Assembly (NCBI RefSeq): GCF_024347055.1
Contig: NZ_AP024895.1
Span: 2,046,001 to 2,110,000, forward strand
Reading direction: 5' to 3'
From: Vibrio porteresiae DSM 19223
GTDB taxonomy: Bacteria; Pseudomonadota; Gammaproteobacteria; Enterobacterales; Vibrionaceae
DNA length: 64,000 nt
The position numbers and the translations under genes were made by a program. Positions 23,861 to 31,847 of the stretch are shown piece after piece (the first letter of the stretch is position 1; every line of letters begins with the position of its first letter). The notes beneath the pieces are model-generated. The model saw only the letters and a program-made list of their open reading frames with translations. It did not search any database and had not been told where the DNA came from.

Positions 23861-24493
23861 GTGGCTCAGGATTTTATAGTATTTGACCTCGATGGAACCA
23901 TTAGTGACCCAAAAGACGGCATTGTTCGTTCGATAAACTACGCACTGGCAGAGCATGGTTTGGCTGTGAGAAGTGAGCAAGAATTACAGCGTTATATTGG
24001 TCCACCTTTGGATAGCACTTTTAAGGAGCTATCCAATTCGAGTGATTCTAAGCTAATACTCTCGCTGGTCGCCAAATATCGCGAGCGCTATTCAGAGGTC
24101 GGCTTCTCGGAAAATAAGCTCTATGAAGGCGTCGTTTCCAGTTTAGAGTCGTTAAATCAACATATCCCGTTAGCGGTGTGCACTTCAAAAAGAGCGGACT
24201 TTGCTGAGCGCATCTTAACTTTATTTGAAATTAGACACCTATTTGAATTTGTTAATGGCGGGGATGTTGGAATCACCAAAGTAGCGCAGTTATCCGATTT
24301 ACGTTCAGCGGGAACGATCGGCTCGGGTTCCATTATGGTCGGTGACCGCAATGTAGACTTAATTGCAGCTCATCGTAACGGACTCAAATCGGTGGGCGTT
24401 CTGTGGGGCTATGGTGACTATGAGGAGCTCTCATCCGAACAGCCATCCATGATTTTGCAAAGCCCTAGTGAGTTAATCAAAATTGCCCCGTAG
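23861..24493 (+). CDS. HAD-superfamily hydrolase (phosphoglycolate phosphatase/5'-nucleotidase type)
   Basis: 210 residues from the GTG at 23861, preferred because AAGGAG lies 5 bp upstream. The in-frame ATG at 23822 falls inside the attC-like site and has no ribosome binding site. HAD motifs in order: FDLDGTISDP (nucleophile Asp), the motif-II Thr/Ser in VCTSKR, a Lys in GITKV, and GDRNVDLIAA. The alpha-helical cap follows motif I (residues ~15-80), as in subfamily IA phosphatases. Cytosolic. Substrate cannot be set from sequence. Confidence 0.88.
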   Translation: MAQDFIVFDLDGTISDPKDGIVRSINYALAEHGLAVRSEQELQRYIGPPLDSTFKELSNSSDSKLILSLVAKYRERYSEVGFSENKLYEGVVSSLESLNQHIPLAVCTSKRADFAERILTLFEIRHLFEFVNGGDVGITKVAQLSDLRSAGTIGSGSIMVGDRNVDLIAAHRNGLKSVGVLWGYGDYEELSSEQPSMILQSPSELIKIAP

Positions 24494-24570
24494 CAAGTTC
24501 GACGAATCAACCTATGTTGCCTAATCGGACAGAAGCGCTGTAGCGCATCAATTCCAAAGCCACACCCATA

Positions 24571-24604
24571 GAAAAACCCAACCGCAGTGCTTTCTGCGGT
24601 TGGG
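24571..24604 (-). terminator. Terminator of the flavin reductase gene
   Basis: Stem CCCAACCGCAG / CTGCGGTTGGG, 6-nt loop; on the minus strand it ends in TTTTT. Lies about 37 bp past the stop at 24641. Confidence 0.85.
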
Positions 24605-24640
24605 GGGATGCTAGCTTGTCTCTATCTCTCGATGAAATCT

Positions 24641-25273
24641 CTAAGGACGAGGATATTCTGGCCGAAACAGCTCAAATTGGGTGTCAGCGCTGATGCCAAA
24701 ATAGGTGGCTGGACCACCCGCGCGCATAACAGGCGCTGCTTTCACCGTTTGAAATACGCCCTCTTCAAGAAAATCCGTATCAATATGAACGCCGACCACT
24801 TCACCAAGAACCAACCAAAATGGGATGGCTTGTTGCTGCGCGTTATTTAATTGAATCAGTTGAGTTAATTTGCATTCAAACGACACGGGCGCTTCAGCCA
24901 CACGCGGGACGTTAACTAAGCGCGATTCCACCGCCGTTAAACCACTAAATGCAAATTCGGATTCACTTGCAGGAATCGGCGCGCAGCTTAGGTTCATTTT
25001 TTCCACCAAGCTTTTGCTCGTCATATTCCAACAAAACTCTCCCGTTTCTTGAATATTAGCGACAGAGTCTTTCCAACCGGCGCTGGAAAACCCGATGATC
25101 GGTGGCGAGTCGCTAAACGCATTAAAGAAACTATAGGGTGCTAAATTATCAACACCTTGCGCTGAACGGGAAGAGATCCAGCCAATCGGTCTTGGTGCAA
25201 TAATCGATTTAAACGGATCGTGAGCCAGTTGATGGCCTTTTTGCGGCTCATAAAAATGAACAGTTCGCGACAT
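24641..25273 (-). CDS. Flavin reductase-like FMN-binding protein
   Basis: 210 residues of the flavin reductase-like (DIM6/NTAB) split-barrel family. The FMN-binding N-terminal half is visible: KSIIAPRPIGWISSRSAQG, then APYSFFNAFSDSPPIIGFSS. AAGGAG lies 6 bp before the ATG. Monocistronic between two strong terminators. Reduces flavin or binds FMN for a partner oxygenase by family; no partner is adjacent, so its role is open. Confidence 0.88.
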   Translation of the reverse strand: MSRTVHFYEPQKGHQLAHDPFKSIIAPRPIGWISSRSAQGVDNLAPYSFFNAFSDSPPIIGFSSAGWKDSVANIQETGEFCWNMTSKSLVEKMNLSCAPIPASESEFAFSGLTAVESRLVNVPRVAEAPVSFECKLTQLIQLNNAQQQAIPFWLVLGEVVGVHIDTDFLEEGVFQTVKAAPVMRAGGPATYFGISADTQFELFRPEYPRP

Positions 25274-25353
25274 GGAAGTCTCCTTTTGCGTGATAAGCTT
25301 TATACCTTAGCAGTAACCATGACTAACCCATACCCACTTTTCCCCTATTACAA

Positions 25354-25389
25354 AAATAAAAAAACCGCTGAGTTTAGCTAACTCAGCGG
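25354..25389 (-). terminator. Terminator of the ureohydrolase gene
   Basis: Perfect 10-bp stem CCGCTGAGTT / AACTCAGCGG with a 5-nt loop; on the minus strand followed by TTTTTTTATTTT. About 140 bp downstream of the ureohydrolase stop. Confidence 0.85.
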
Positions 25390-25453
25390 CGAACTAACGA
25401 GTTCATTACAGTTCTAGGGACAAACAAACCGTTTTAATACCATCGTTCAACAG

Positions 25454-25485
25454 AATAATGGGGTGAACAGATCAAATAATGGGGT
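25454..25485. repeat. Pair of direct repeats aataatggggt
   Basis: The 11-mer aataatggggt occurs at 25454 and 25475 between the ureohydrolase stop and its terminator. Context (second copy followed by cat-agctcac) recalls REP-like motifs that flank Y1-transposase elements, but no transposase is present. Confidence 0.35.
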
Positions 25486-25529
25486 CATAGCTCACAGTAA
25501 AGCGATGGATTACCTAACTTATTATCACG

Positions 25530-26414
25530 TTACTTATTTCCTAACAGAGGTAGGTTCGCTAACATGTTTTTCATCGCAATCGCATCCCAAGGGAGATGTT
25601 CTGCAACACCTAAACCAACCACATCAGCGACTTTTGCTACATCACTCAGCACGTTTACTACTTGTTGCATGGTCAATTGACCGCGCGCGATGCCATCAAA
25701 CTCATGGGGTTCAGCATCCAGCTTGCAAAATAGCAGGCTGCGGAATGTCGCTGGGTCAAGCACATCCAAATCAAGGTGCACCGCTAAATGTTTGGCACCG
25801 GTGGATTTAAACCAGTCAACGACCGCTTGAGTACCTTTCTCAGCCAGTTCGGCGGGAGAGATGTTCTTCAAGCCTAAACGTTCCATTTCGTGGGTTTCCC
25901 ACTCAGTGGTGTTGTTCACGCCAACATAGCAAACATTGCTTGCTTTAACCGTTTGTTTTACGTGAGCGGTAAATTCGCTATCCCCTTGACCAAGCAAGTT
26001 GCCAAGCACATGGGCGTGGGCATGTTCAAACTGCTCAGGTCCCATGATATCTGGGTGCGCATCAACCCATAAAATAGCCAGTTCACCATCGTAACGTTCG
26101 TTAAGATAAGCAAATGGCGCCAAATCGACTAGGCAATCACCACCGATGACGACGATGCTGTCTGGTTGGTGTTTGTCGATCTTCGCACGTGCATCGACTA
26201 ATTGAGCTAACAATGCTTTACGTCCAACAATCCCTTGCTCGTTACGTAACCCTTCTGATGTCGGCTCTGCGACATTCACTTCTTCAACTGGCCCTGTTGG
26301 ATCAGGTGCTAACCAATTAAGTAATTGCGCACCGAAGTGGTATGGCGGATTATCACCACCCTGCCATTGAGGGAAAAACAGACGTAACGGTTTCTTTTGT
26401 GCTGAATCAGCCAT
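25530..26414 (-). CDS. Arginase/agmatinase-family ureohydrolase
   Basis: 294 residues from the ATG at 26414 (GAGGAG 10 bp upstream). Mn-binding motifs of the ureohydrolase fold are present: GGDCLVDLAPF (the usual GGDHS His is Cys), WVDAHPDIM and HLDLDVLDPA. Cytosolic. The Cys substitution and overall sequence fit a divergent branch often annotated simply as arginase family, so arginine, agmatine or formimidoglutamate cannot be assumed. It lies 145 bp downstream of an AraC regulator on the same strand, which probably controls it. Confidence 0.85.
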   Translation of the reverse strand: MADSAQKKPLRLFFPQWQGGDNPPYHFGAQLLNWLAPDPTGPVEEVNVAEPTSEGLRNEQGIVGRKALLAQLVDARAKIDKHQPDSIVVIGGDCLVDLAPFAYLNERYDGELAILWVDAHPDIMGPEQFEHAHAHVLGNLLGQGDSEFTAHVKQTVKASNVCYVGVNNTTEWETHEMERLGLKNISPAELAEKGTQAVVDWFKSTGAKHLAVHLDLDVLDPATFRSLLFCKLDAEPHEFDGIARGQLTMQQVVNVLSDVAKVADVVGLGVAEHLPWDAIAMKNMLANLPLLGNK

Positions 26415-26559
26415 AAAACATTCACTCCTCAATATTCAGCTTCGAGCTGAACATCCAAAATTGTGTAGTTGTTTACTCGACACTCATTATGGAAGCGATA
26501 GGAATGAATCCGTTAGTCTGAGAAGGACAAATGCTTTGCTTAGTGCGCCATGCTCACGA

Positions 26560-27489
26560 TTAAAGTGAGCTTTTCTTATCAAGGAGCTGTTTTGCCGTAA
26601 TCCCGTAAGTTTCTTTAAACAGGCGACTAAAATGCGTCATGTTAGAAAAACCAAAAGTAAATGCAGTTTCGGTGATGGTACTGTAGCGACGACTCAGCAA
26701 GGCTTTATAACAAGCACTTAAACGCTGTTGCCATAACCAGCGCATCACAGTGGTTTGTTCCGCAGCAAACAGACGATTAAGGGTACGGGCTGACATATTG
26801 TTGTCTTTGGCAATCGACTCAATGGTTAATGACGAATCATCAATTCTATCCAACAGATACTTTTGCACTTTATACAGTTTCTCGCTGGCTTTGAGAGACA
26901 AAAGCGGGCCATTTTCTGCATCGTAGGCCGAATCGAGCATGGTTAACATTGATGAGATCATCTTGTCTCCCACACCTGAATCTTGTTCTTGAACCTGCCA
27001 GATACTTTGCAGTAAAGATACCGAGACGTTGCCTAACAATGAGTGGCTTGGCAATACCTGATTAATCACTTTATCTGGCTGGTTAAAGTGCGATAAAAAC
27101 AACCCGCGTGGAATCGACATGACCATTTGATCATCGCCATTTGGGAAATGGCAAGAGAATGGCTGAGCACTGTCGTACACCAAAATGTCACCCGGCTTTT
27201 GCTCAAAAGTACGACCATTTTGGGTCAAAATTGCCCGTTGGCAGAAGGACAGAGTGACCAAAATATTGTCATTTTGATCGGGGTGATAGTCACAGTACTC
27301 GATTGGTGTGGATTTGATCCGTGTGATTAATGAGCCACCAAAACGTTTCACTTCCAGTGAACCATCAAATCCTTCACTGCTCAAACGACGGTTATAGGTG
27401 GGTGTGTAATAGGTTGATTCAATTAGCCCTTGCCAATAATCAAAGCGCTCAGAATCAGCAATGTCATGGGTTGAAAAGCGTTTCACCAT
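26560..27489 (-). CDS. AraC-family transcriptional regulator
   Basis: 309 residues: AraC_binding_2 domain (EQKPGDILVYDSAQPFSCHF) and double HTH (IESIAKDNNMSARTLNRLF, ITETAFTFGFSNMTHFSRLF). AAGGA precedes the ATG. Paralogous to the regulator at 20984-21913. Upstream of and co-directional with the ureohydrolase gene; divergent from the Zur-box promoter at 27677. Likely activator of the ureohydrolase; inferred. Confidence 0.9.
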   Translation of the reverse strand: MVKRFSTHDIADSERFDYWQGLIESTYYTPTYNRRLSSEGFDGSLEVKRFGGSLITRIKSTPIEYCDYHPDQNDNILVTLSFCQRAILTQNGRTFEQKPGDILVYDSAQPFSCHFPNGDDQMVMSIPRGLFLSHFNQPDKVINQVLPSHSLLGNVSVSLLQSIWQVQEQDSGVGDKMISSMLTMLDSAYDAENGPLLSLKASEKLYKVQKYLLDRIDDSSLTIESIAKDNNMSARTLNRLFAAEQTTVMRWLWQQRLSACYKALLSRRYSTITETAFTFGFSNMTHFSRLFKETYGITAKQLLDKKSSL

Positions 27490-27676
27490 ACATTTTTATC
27501 CTTTCAAAACGTCACACTTTATGTGCCTGGGTTAATGTTCATCGTCTCTATAGTACAAGCTTAGTTGGCGCGACAAAAGTCGCTTAACCCAAATAGCCCT
27601 TCAGTCTCAGTTGATGCCTGTCTGCACCTCTACGCTGATACCCCAACTATTTTTGTGATTGAACTCGTCAAATTGT

Positions 27677-27690
27677 AATGTTATAACATT
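27677..27690. promoter_or_regulatory. Zur box upstream of the zinc locus
   Basis: Perfect 14-bp palindrome AATGTTATAACATT, embedded in TGTAATGTTATAACATTTC, matches the core of gammaproteobacterial Zur operators. It lies 28 bp before the COG0523 ATG at 27719. Since zur and zinc-sparing genes follow, Zur control of the whole cluster is well supported. Confidence 0.85.
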
Positions 27691-27718
27691 TCTAAAATGA
27701 TCACATGGGACGCTATCA

Positions 27719-28924
27719 ATGTTAGATCACACCGCTTCAGCTTTACCCGTCACTGTTCTATCCGGATTTTTAGGTGCGGGGAAAACGACCGTATTAAGTC
27801 ATATTTTGAACAATCGACAAGGGCGTAAAGTGGCGGTCATCGTCAATGACATGAGTGAAATCAACATCGATAGCGAGATTGTCGAACAAGAAGTCACCTT
27901 GAATCACAGTGAAGAAAAACTGGTCTCTTTAAGTAATGGCTGTATCTGCTGCACGTTAAGAGAAGACCTGTTGCAAGAAGTGAGCAAATTGGCCAAAGAA
28001 AATCGTTTTGATTATCTGGTGATTGAATCTTCTGGAATATCAGAACCTTTGCCAGTTGCAGAGACATTCACCTTTGCCGATGACGAAGGCGTATCACTCT
28101 CAGATGTCGCACAACTCGACACCATGGTTACTGTGGTTGATTCGGTCAATTTCATGCGTGATTATCGCCAAGCTCAATCTCTGCAAGAGGCAGGAGAAAG
28201 CCTTGGCGAAGAGGATGAACGCAGCATCACTGACCTGTTGATTGAACAAGTTGAATTTGCCGATGTGATTTTGATAAGCAAAACCGATTTAGTCAGTCCA
28301 GATCAAGTCACTGAGCTAGAAGCGATTTTGCGCACGCTCAATCGTCGCGCCAAGATCATTCCCATCGAAAATGGACATATCGATGTAGAACAAGTCCTTG
28401 GCACACATCTATTTGATTTTGAACAAGCGGCAGCCGCACCTGGTTGGTTGCAAGAAATGCGCGGTGAACACGCACCAGAAAGTGAAGAATACGGCATTAG
28501 TAGTTTCCCCTATGTGGCAAGGAAGCCCTTCCATCCTGAGCGTTTTTATCGCTTTCTAGAAAGCACCAAACAGATCCCCAATTTACTGCGTTCTAAAGGT
28601 TACTTTTGGCTGGCAACTCGCACTGGCTATGTCGGGCAATGGAGTCAAGCTGGGGGTGTTTCTCGTCATGGTTTTGCCGGCGTTTTTTGGCGGGCCATGC
28701 CGAAAAAATATTGGCCAACGGATGCCGATAGCTTAGAGAAAATCCAAAGTCTGTGGGTTGAACCTTTTGGTGACATGCGCCAAGAGTTGGTGTTCATCGG
28801 CCAAAACCTTGACCAAGCAGCCATCACTGCTGCTTTGGATGCTTGTTTGCTTACCGAAGACGAGTTGGACGCAGACCTCGACACTTGGGAATCCTTCCCT
28901 GACCCTTTCCCTAAATGGCGCTAA
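27719..28924 (+). CDS. COG0523 (CobW/ZigA-type) GTPase, zinc metallochaperone
   Basis: 401-residue G3E-family GTPase. Walker A GFLGAGKTTVL, the metal-binding CxCC motif Cys75-Ile-Cys-Cys78 in SNGCICC, switch ESSGISEPLP, base-recognition SKTD and a CobW_C domain (residues ~265-385; GYFWLATRTG). Behind a Zur box and next to zur, this branch acts in zinc starvation, handing zinc to essential proteins (known for ZNG1/ZigA relatives). First gene of the locus; its stop lies 2 bp before the DUF1826 ATG. Confidence 0.92.
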   Translation: MLDHTASALPVTVLSGFLGAGKTTVLSHILNNRQGRKVAVIVNDMSEINIDSEIVEQEVTLNHSEEKLVSLSNGCICCTLREDLLQEVSKLAKENRFDYLVIESSGISEPLPVAETFTFADDEGVSLSDVAQLDTMVTVVDSVNFMRDYRQAQSLQEAGESLGEEDERSITDLLIEQVEFADVILISKTDLVSPDQVTELEAILRTLNRRAKIIPIENGHIDVEQVLGTHLFDFEQAAAAPGWLQEMRGEHAPESEEYGISSFPYVARKPFHPERFYRFLESTKQIPNLLRSKGYFWLATRTGYVGQWSQAGGVSRHGFAGVFWRAMPKKYWPTDADSLEKIQSLWVEPFGDMRQELVFIGQNLDQAAITAALDACLLTEDELDADLDTWESFPDPFPKWR

Positions 28925-28926
28925 CC

Positions 28927-29553
28927 ATGATAGACACGTTAATTGAACACACAGAAACACTAGCACCAGGTCAAGCTGTGTTGGGTGATGACCCATTAAT
29001 CATGACCCAGATTTTCCGACCAGAAAACAATCTGGTGGTTTGGCAACGATCACTTTCCACACAGTTACTTGATGAGATTAAAGAGGCCATAACGCAAAAG
29101 CCAACTTGGCAAATGGTATTACAAACGTCGCAAGATGAAGCGCTTGAAGAGTTAGCGGATGCCCTCAGCGATTGGCGTTGTGCTCAGGAATTGAGTTGCG
29201 ACATTACTCAATTGATTGAAATGTATAGCGTGCTGTTTGATGCCAAACGCGTTGGCGTGCGCTTAACCGTGCTCGAAAGCACCATGTGCCCTCGTTTTCA
29301 TGTGGATCGCGTGGGATGCCGTTTAGTCACCACGTATTAGGGTCAAGCAACGCAATGGATCAAAGGTAAAGATGCAGTTCAAGTGACTCAAGATTACCCC
29401 AATGCCTTGATTGAACAGATGAATACCGGCGATGTCGCCTTGCTCAAAGGCACATATTGGGAAGGCAATGAGCAACACGGCATCGTACATCGCTCACCAC
29501 CTGCGACAGAGCAATCACTACGCTTACTTTTAACGATTGATTTTATTGATTAA
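28927..29553 (+). pseudogene. DUF1826 protein interrupted by an in-frame amber codon
   Basis: The frame reads about 137 residues of a DUF1826 protein, through CPRFHVDRVGCRLVTTY, then meets TAG at 29338-29340. It continues in the same frame with GQATQWIKGK...GDVALLKG...HRSPPATEQSLRLLLTIDFID to a TAA at 29551-29553. The part after the stop is the conserved C-terminal end of the family, so this is one gene (208 codons) cut by a single substitution, e.g. CAG or TTG to TAG. Zinc-locus partner of the COG0523 gene in many bacteria; function unknown. Could be a recent mutation or a sequencing error. Confidence 0.88.
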
Positions 29554-29613
29554 TACCAATTAATACCGATTCATTTAACCACTATTACTCAACACTGAAT
29601 AAAGGGCAGATCT

Positions 29614-30096
29614 ATGGTTGCGCGAACCCAAAAGATCATTCAACAGGCAGCCATCGTGTGTCACGCACATGGTTGTCAACTTACCCCCAAACGTAAGCTT
29701 TTGCTGATGGGATTGATTAAATCCGGTAAAGCGCTTTCGGCCTATGAACTCATCGATTTTTGCAAAACACAATACGATGAAGTCGTCCCCGCTATTTCGG
29801 TCTATCGCATTTTGGATCTGTTCCAGCAATTGCATTTAGTCCACAAACTGAACTCAATCAACAAGTTTACGGTTTGTTCGCACATTTTGGATAAAGATGA
29901 GATTAACCAACCCACTGTCTTTCTTATCTGCCGTGATTGCCACAAAGTGAAAGAGCTCCACGTGAGCGCCAATCTTATCAACGCGCTAAAACAAGATATC
30001 GACGATAAAGGTTTCCAGGTTATCTCTTCGCAACTGGAGCTGGAGTGCCAATGCGATGATTGCGTGTCCAACACAGCAAAACAGGCCCAGCACTAA
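29614..30096 (+). CDS. zur: Zinc uptake regulator Zur (Fur family)
   Basis: 160 residues. N-terminal winged helix (HGCQLTPKRKLLLMGLIKSG, EVVPAISVYRILDLFQQL) and a C-terminal dimerisation domain with a metal-binding pair of cysteine motifs, CRDCHK and CQCDDC, typical of Zur. Represses zinc-import and zinc-sparing genes when zinc is sufficient. Here it lies inside the cluster that begins with the Zur box at 27677, so it may repress its own transcription. No separate Zur box was found in the 60-bp gap before it. Confidence 0.92.
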   Translation: MVARTQKIIQQAAIVCHAHGCQLTPKRKLLLMGLIKSGKALSAYELIDFCKTQYDEVVPAISVYRILDLFQQLHLVHKLNSINKFTVCSHILDKDEINQPTVFLICRDCHKVKELHVSANLINALKQDIDDKGFQVISSQLELECQCDDCVSNTAKQAQH

Positions 30097-30183
30097 TTTA
30101 TCGTTGGTGTTTACCCAGCGACATTTTCAATAACTTCTTATTTATTCTAATAAAAATAGTTTTTACGCTTATACGGAATCATT

Positions 30184-31110
30184 ATGAACAAAACACTTAC
30201 TCTGCCAGATGTGGTTCTGACAGATACCGCCAGCCATCCTGCAGCCATTGAATGGGTGGGAATGTCCGGCATTGCGGTGCCTTTCTATCTACCAATAAGC
30301 TCAGTAGACTCGACGTTAGTCACCGCTAAGGCAGATCTTTATGTGAGTCTAGATAAAGCAGAAGCGAAAGGCATTCATATGTCGCGACTTTATCTAGGTT
30401 TATACAACCAGTTAGCTCAGGCGCATCTCTCTTCCAGCTTAATCAGTCAGTTTCTCTCTGAGATGGTGGAATCGCAAAATGATATCAGTCAAAACGCCAC
30501 TCTTACGCTCAGTTTCGAGCTGCCATTGCATAAGAAGGCACTACTTAGCCATCGCTCTGGTTATCAGTCGTACCAAATCCATTTGACCTTTACGAAATTG
30601 GGCGATCGCACCTTTTCTGAAGTCCATATTTCGATCCCCTATTCCAGTACCTGTCCATGTTCGGCATCCTTGTCTCGCCAATTATTGGCAAAGGCGATTG
30701 ACCGTCAGTTTGACGCTGCAAGCATAGATAAAGAGCAGTTGCTTGAATGGATTGAGTCTGCTCAAGGCAGCATTGCCACACCGCATAGCCAACGCTCGTT
30801 TGCGGATATCAAAATGAAGTGGGCAGGCTGTCACTACTCAGATATTGCAGCACTAATTCAACACTTTGAAGCAGTGCTTGCGACGCCAGTACAAACCTCA
30901 GTGAAGCGTGAGGATGAACAGGAATTTGCACGCTTAAACGCGGAAAACCTGATGTTTTGTGAAGATGCCGCCAGAAAGCTTAAGCAGGCATTACACAGCA
31001 TGAGCGACCTCGAAGATTACTGGTTTAAAGTCGATCATCAAGAGAGCTTACACGCCCATAATGCGGTAGCGATTGACCACAAATACCCAGCTCAACACTA
31101 CCACCGTTAA
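30184..31110 (+). CDS. folE2: GTP cyclohydrolase FolE2 (type IB)
   Basis: 308-residue cytosolic enzyme making 7,8-dihydroneopterin triphosphate from GTP, the first step of folate synthesis. Family marks: VGMSGIAVPFYL near the start and the catalytic YSSTCPCSASLSRQL. Unlike zinc-dependent FolE, FolE2 works with other metals and backs it up in zinc starvation, which explains its place after zur. Its stop overlaps the next start as TAATG. Confidence 0.95.
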   Translation: MNKTLTLPDVVLTDTASHPAAIEWVGMSGIAVPFYLPISSVDSTLVTAKADLYVSLDKAEAKGIHMSRLYLGLYNQLAQAHLSSSLISQFLSEMVESQNDISQNATLTLSFELPLHKKALLSHRSGYQSYQIHLTFTKLGDRTFSEVHISIPYSSTCPCSASLSRQLLAKAIDRQFDAASIDKEQLLEWIESAQGSIATPHSQRSFADIKMKWAGCHYSDIAALIQHFEAVLATPVQTSVKREDEQEFARLNAENLMFCEDAARKLKQALHSMSDLEDYWFKVDHQESLHAHNAVAIDHKYPAQHYHR

Positions 31111-31685
31111 TGAAGGCACTCTCCATGATAAGAAAAAATCCATCCGGCGATTTACCGGTTATCTCACCCGACGCTTTTGTCGACCCGACGGCAATCATTT
31201 GTGGCAAAGTGATTATCGAACAAAACGTTTTTGTTGGCCCTTATGTCGTCATTCGCGCGGATGAAGTGGACAGCAATGGTGAGATGCAACCTATCGTGAT
31301 TGGTCATGATTCCAATTTGCAAGATGGGGTTGTTATTCACTCGAAAGATGGCGCGGCGGTGAATATTGGCGCACGCACCTCCATCGCGCACCGCTCCATC
31401 GTCCACGGTCCTTGCTCTGTGGGAGATGATGTATTTATTGGCTTTAACAGTGTGGTGTTTAACACCCATATTGGCGATCGCTGTGTGATTCGCCACAACT
31501 GTGTGGTCGATAGTCTCGATTTGCCAGAGCAGTTCCACGTGCCGCCGATGACTAATATCGGCCCTGGCTTTAACCTTAATAGCATTGAGAAAGTCCCACC
31601 TAAATATTCCGAGTTTTCTGAATCTGTGGTGACAGCCAATAACATGCTGGTACAAGGTTATAAAAAACGCTCTAACGAGTTTTAA
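31110..31685 (+). CDS. Gamma-carbonic anhydrase-like hexapeptide protein
   Basis: 191 residues with a left-handed beta helix: PDAFVDPTAIICGKVIIEQN, GHDSNLQDGVVIHSKDG, ARTSIAHRSIVHGPCSVGDD, VFIGFNSVVFN. The metal-ligand His of gamma-CA appear as VIHS, IAHRS and IVHGP. Zur-locus gamma-CA paralogues may use iron or cobalt in place of zinc and so substitute for zinc-dependent CA (inference from setting). Start couples to folE2 (TAATG); a second ATG lies at 31125. Confidence 0.85.
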   Translation: MKALSMIRKNPSGDLPVISPDAFVDPTAIICGKVIIEQNVFVGPYVVIRADEVDSNGEMQPIVIGHDSNLQDGVVIHSKDGAAVNIGARTSIAHRSIVHGPCSVGDDVFIGFNSVVFNTHIGDRCVIRHNCVVDSLDLPEQFHVPPMTNIGPGFNLNSIEKVPPKYSEFSESVVTANNMLVQGYKKRSNEF

Positions 31686-31735
31686 GCGCCTAAACTTTAT
31701 CTAAAACCGTTTGGCAAAACTCCTCTTTTGAAGTG

Positions 31736-31766
31736 AACCCAACCCGTGCTAAGCGGGTTGGGTTTC
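31736..31766 (+). terminator. Possible terminator after the gamma-CA gene
   Basis: Perfect 11-bp stem AACCCAACCCG / CGGGTTGGGTT with a 7-nt loop, but only three T follow, so readthrough into the second COG0523 gene is likely. Confidence 0.45.
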
Positions 31767-31847
31767 AACATAAAAAGAGATTAAGAGTCACTCACGAGAT
31801 GAGTTCAACGGTTTTAGTGTTCCCTTTTTTTTGAGCAATGTGTCTTT

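Noticed and set aside
29338..29340. TAG as programmed readthrough or pyrrolysine codon
   Set aside because: No pyl genes or readthrough context are seen; a simple nonsense change is far more likely.
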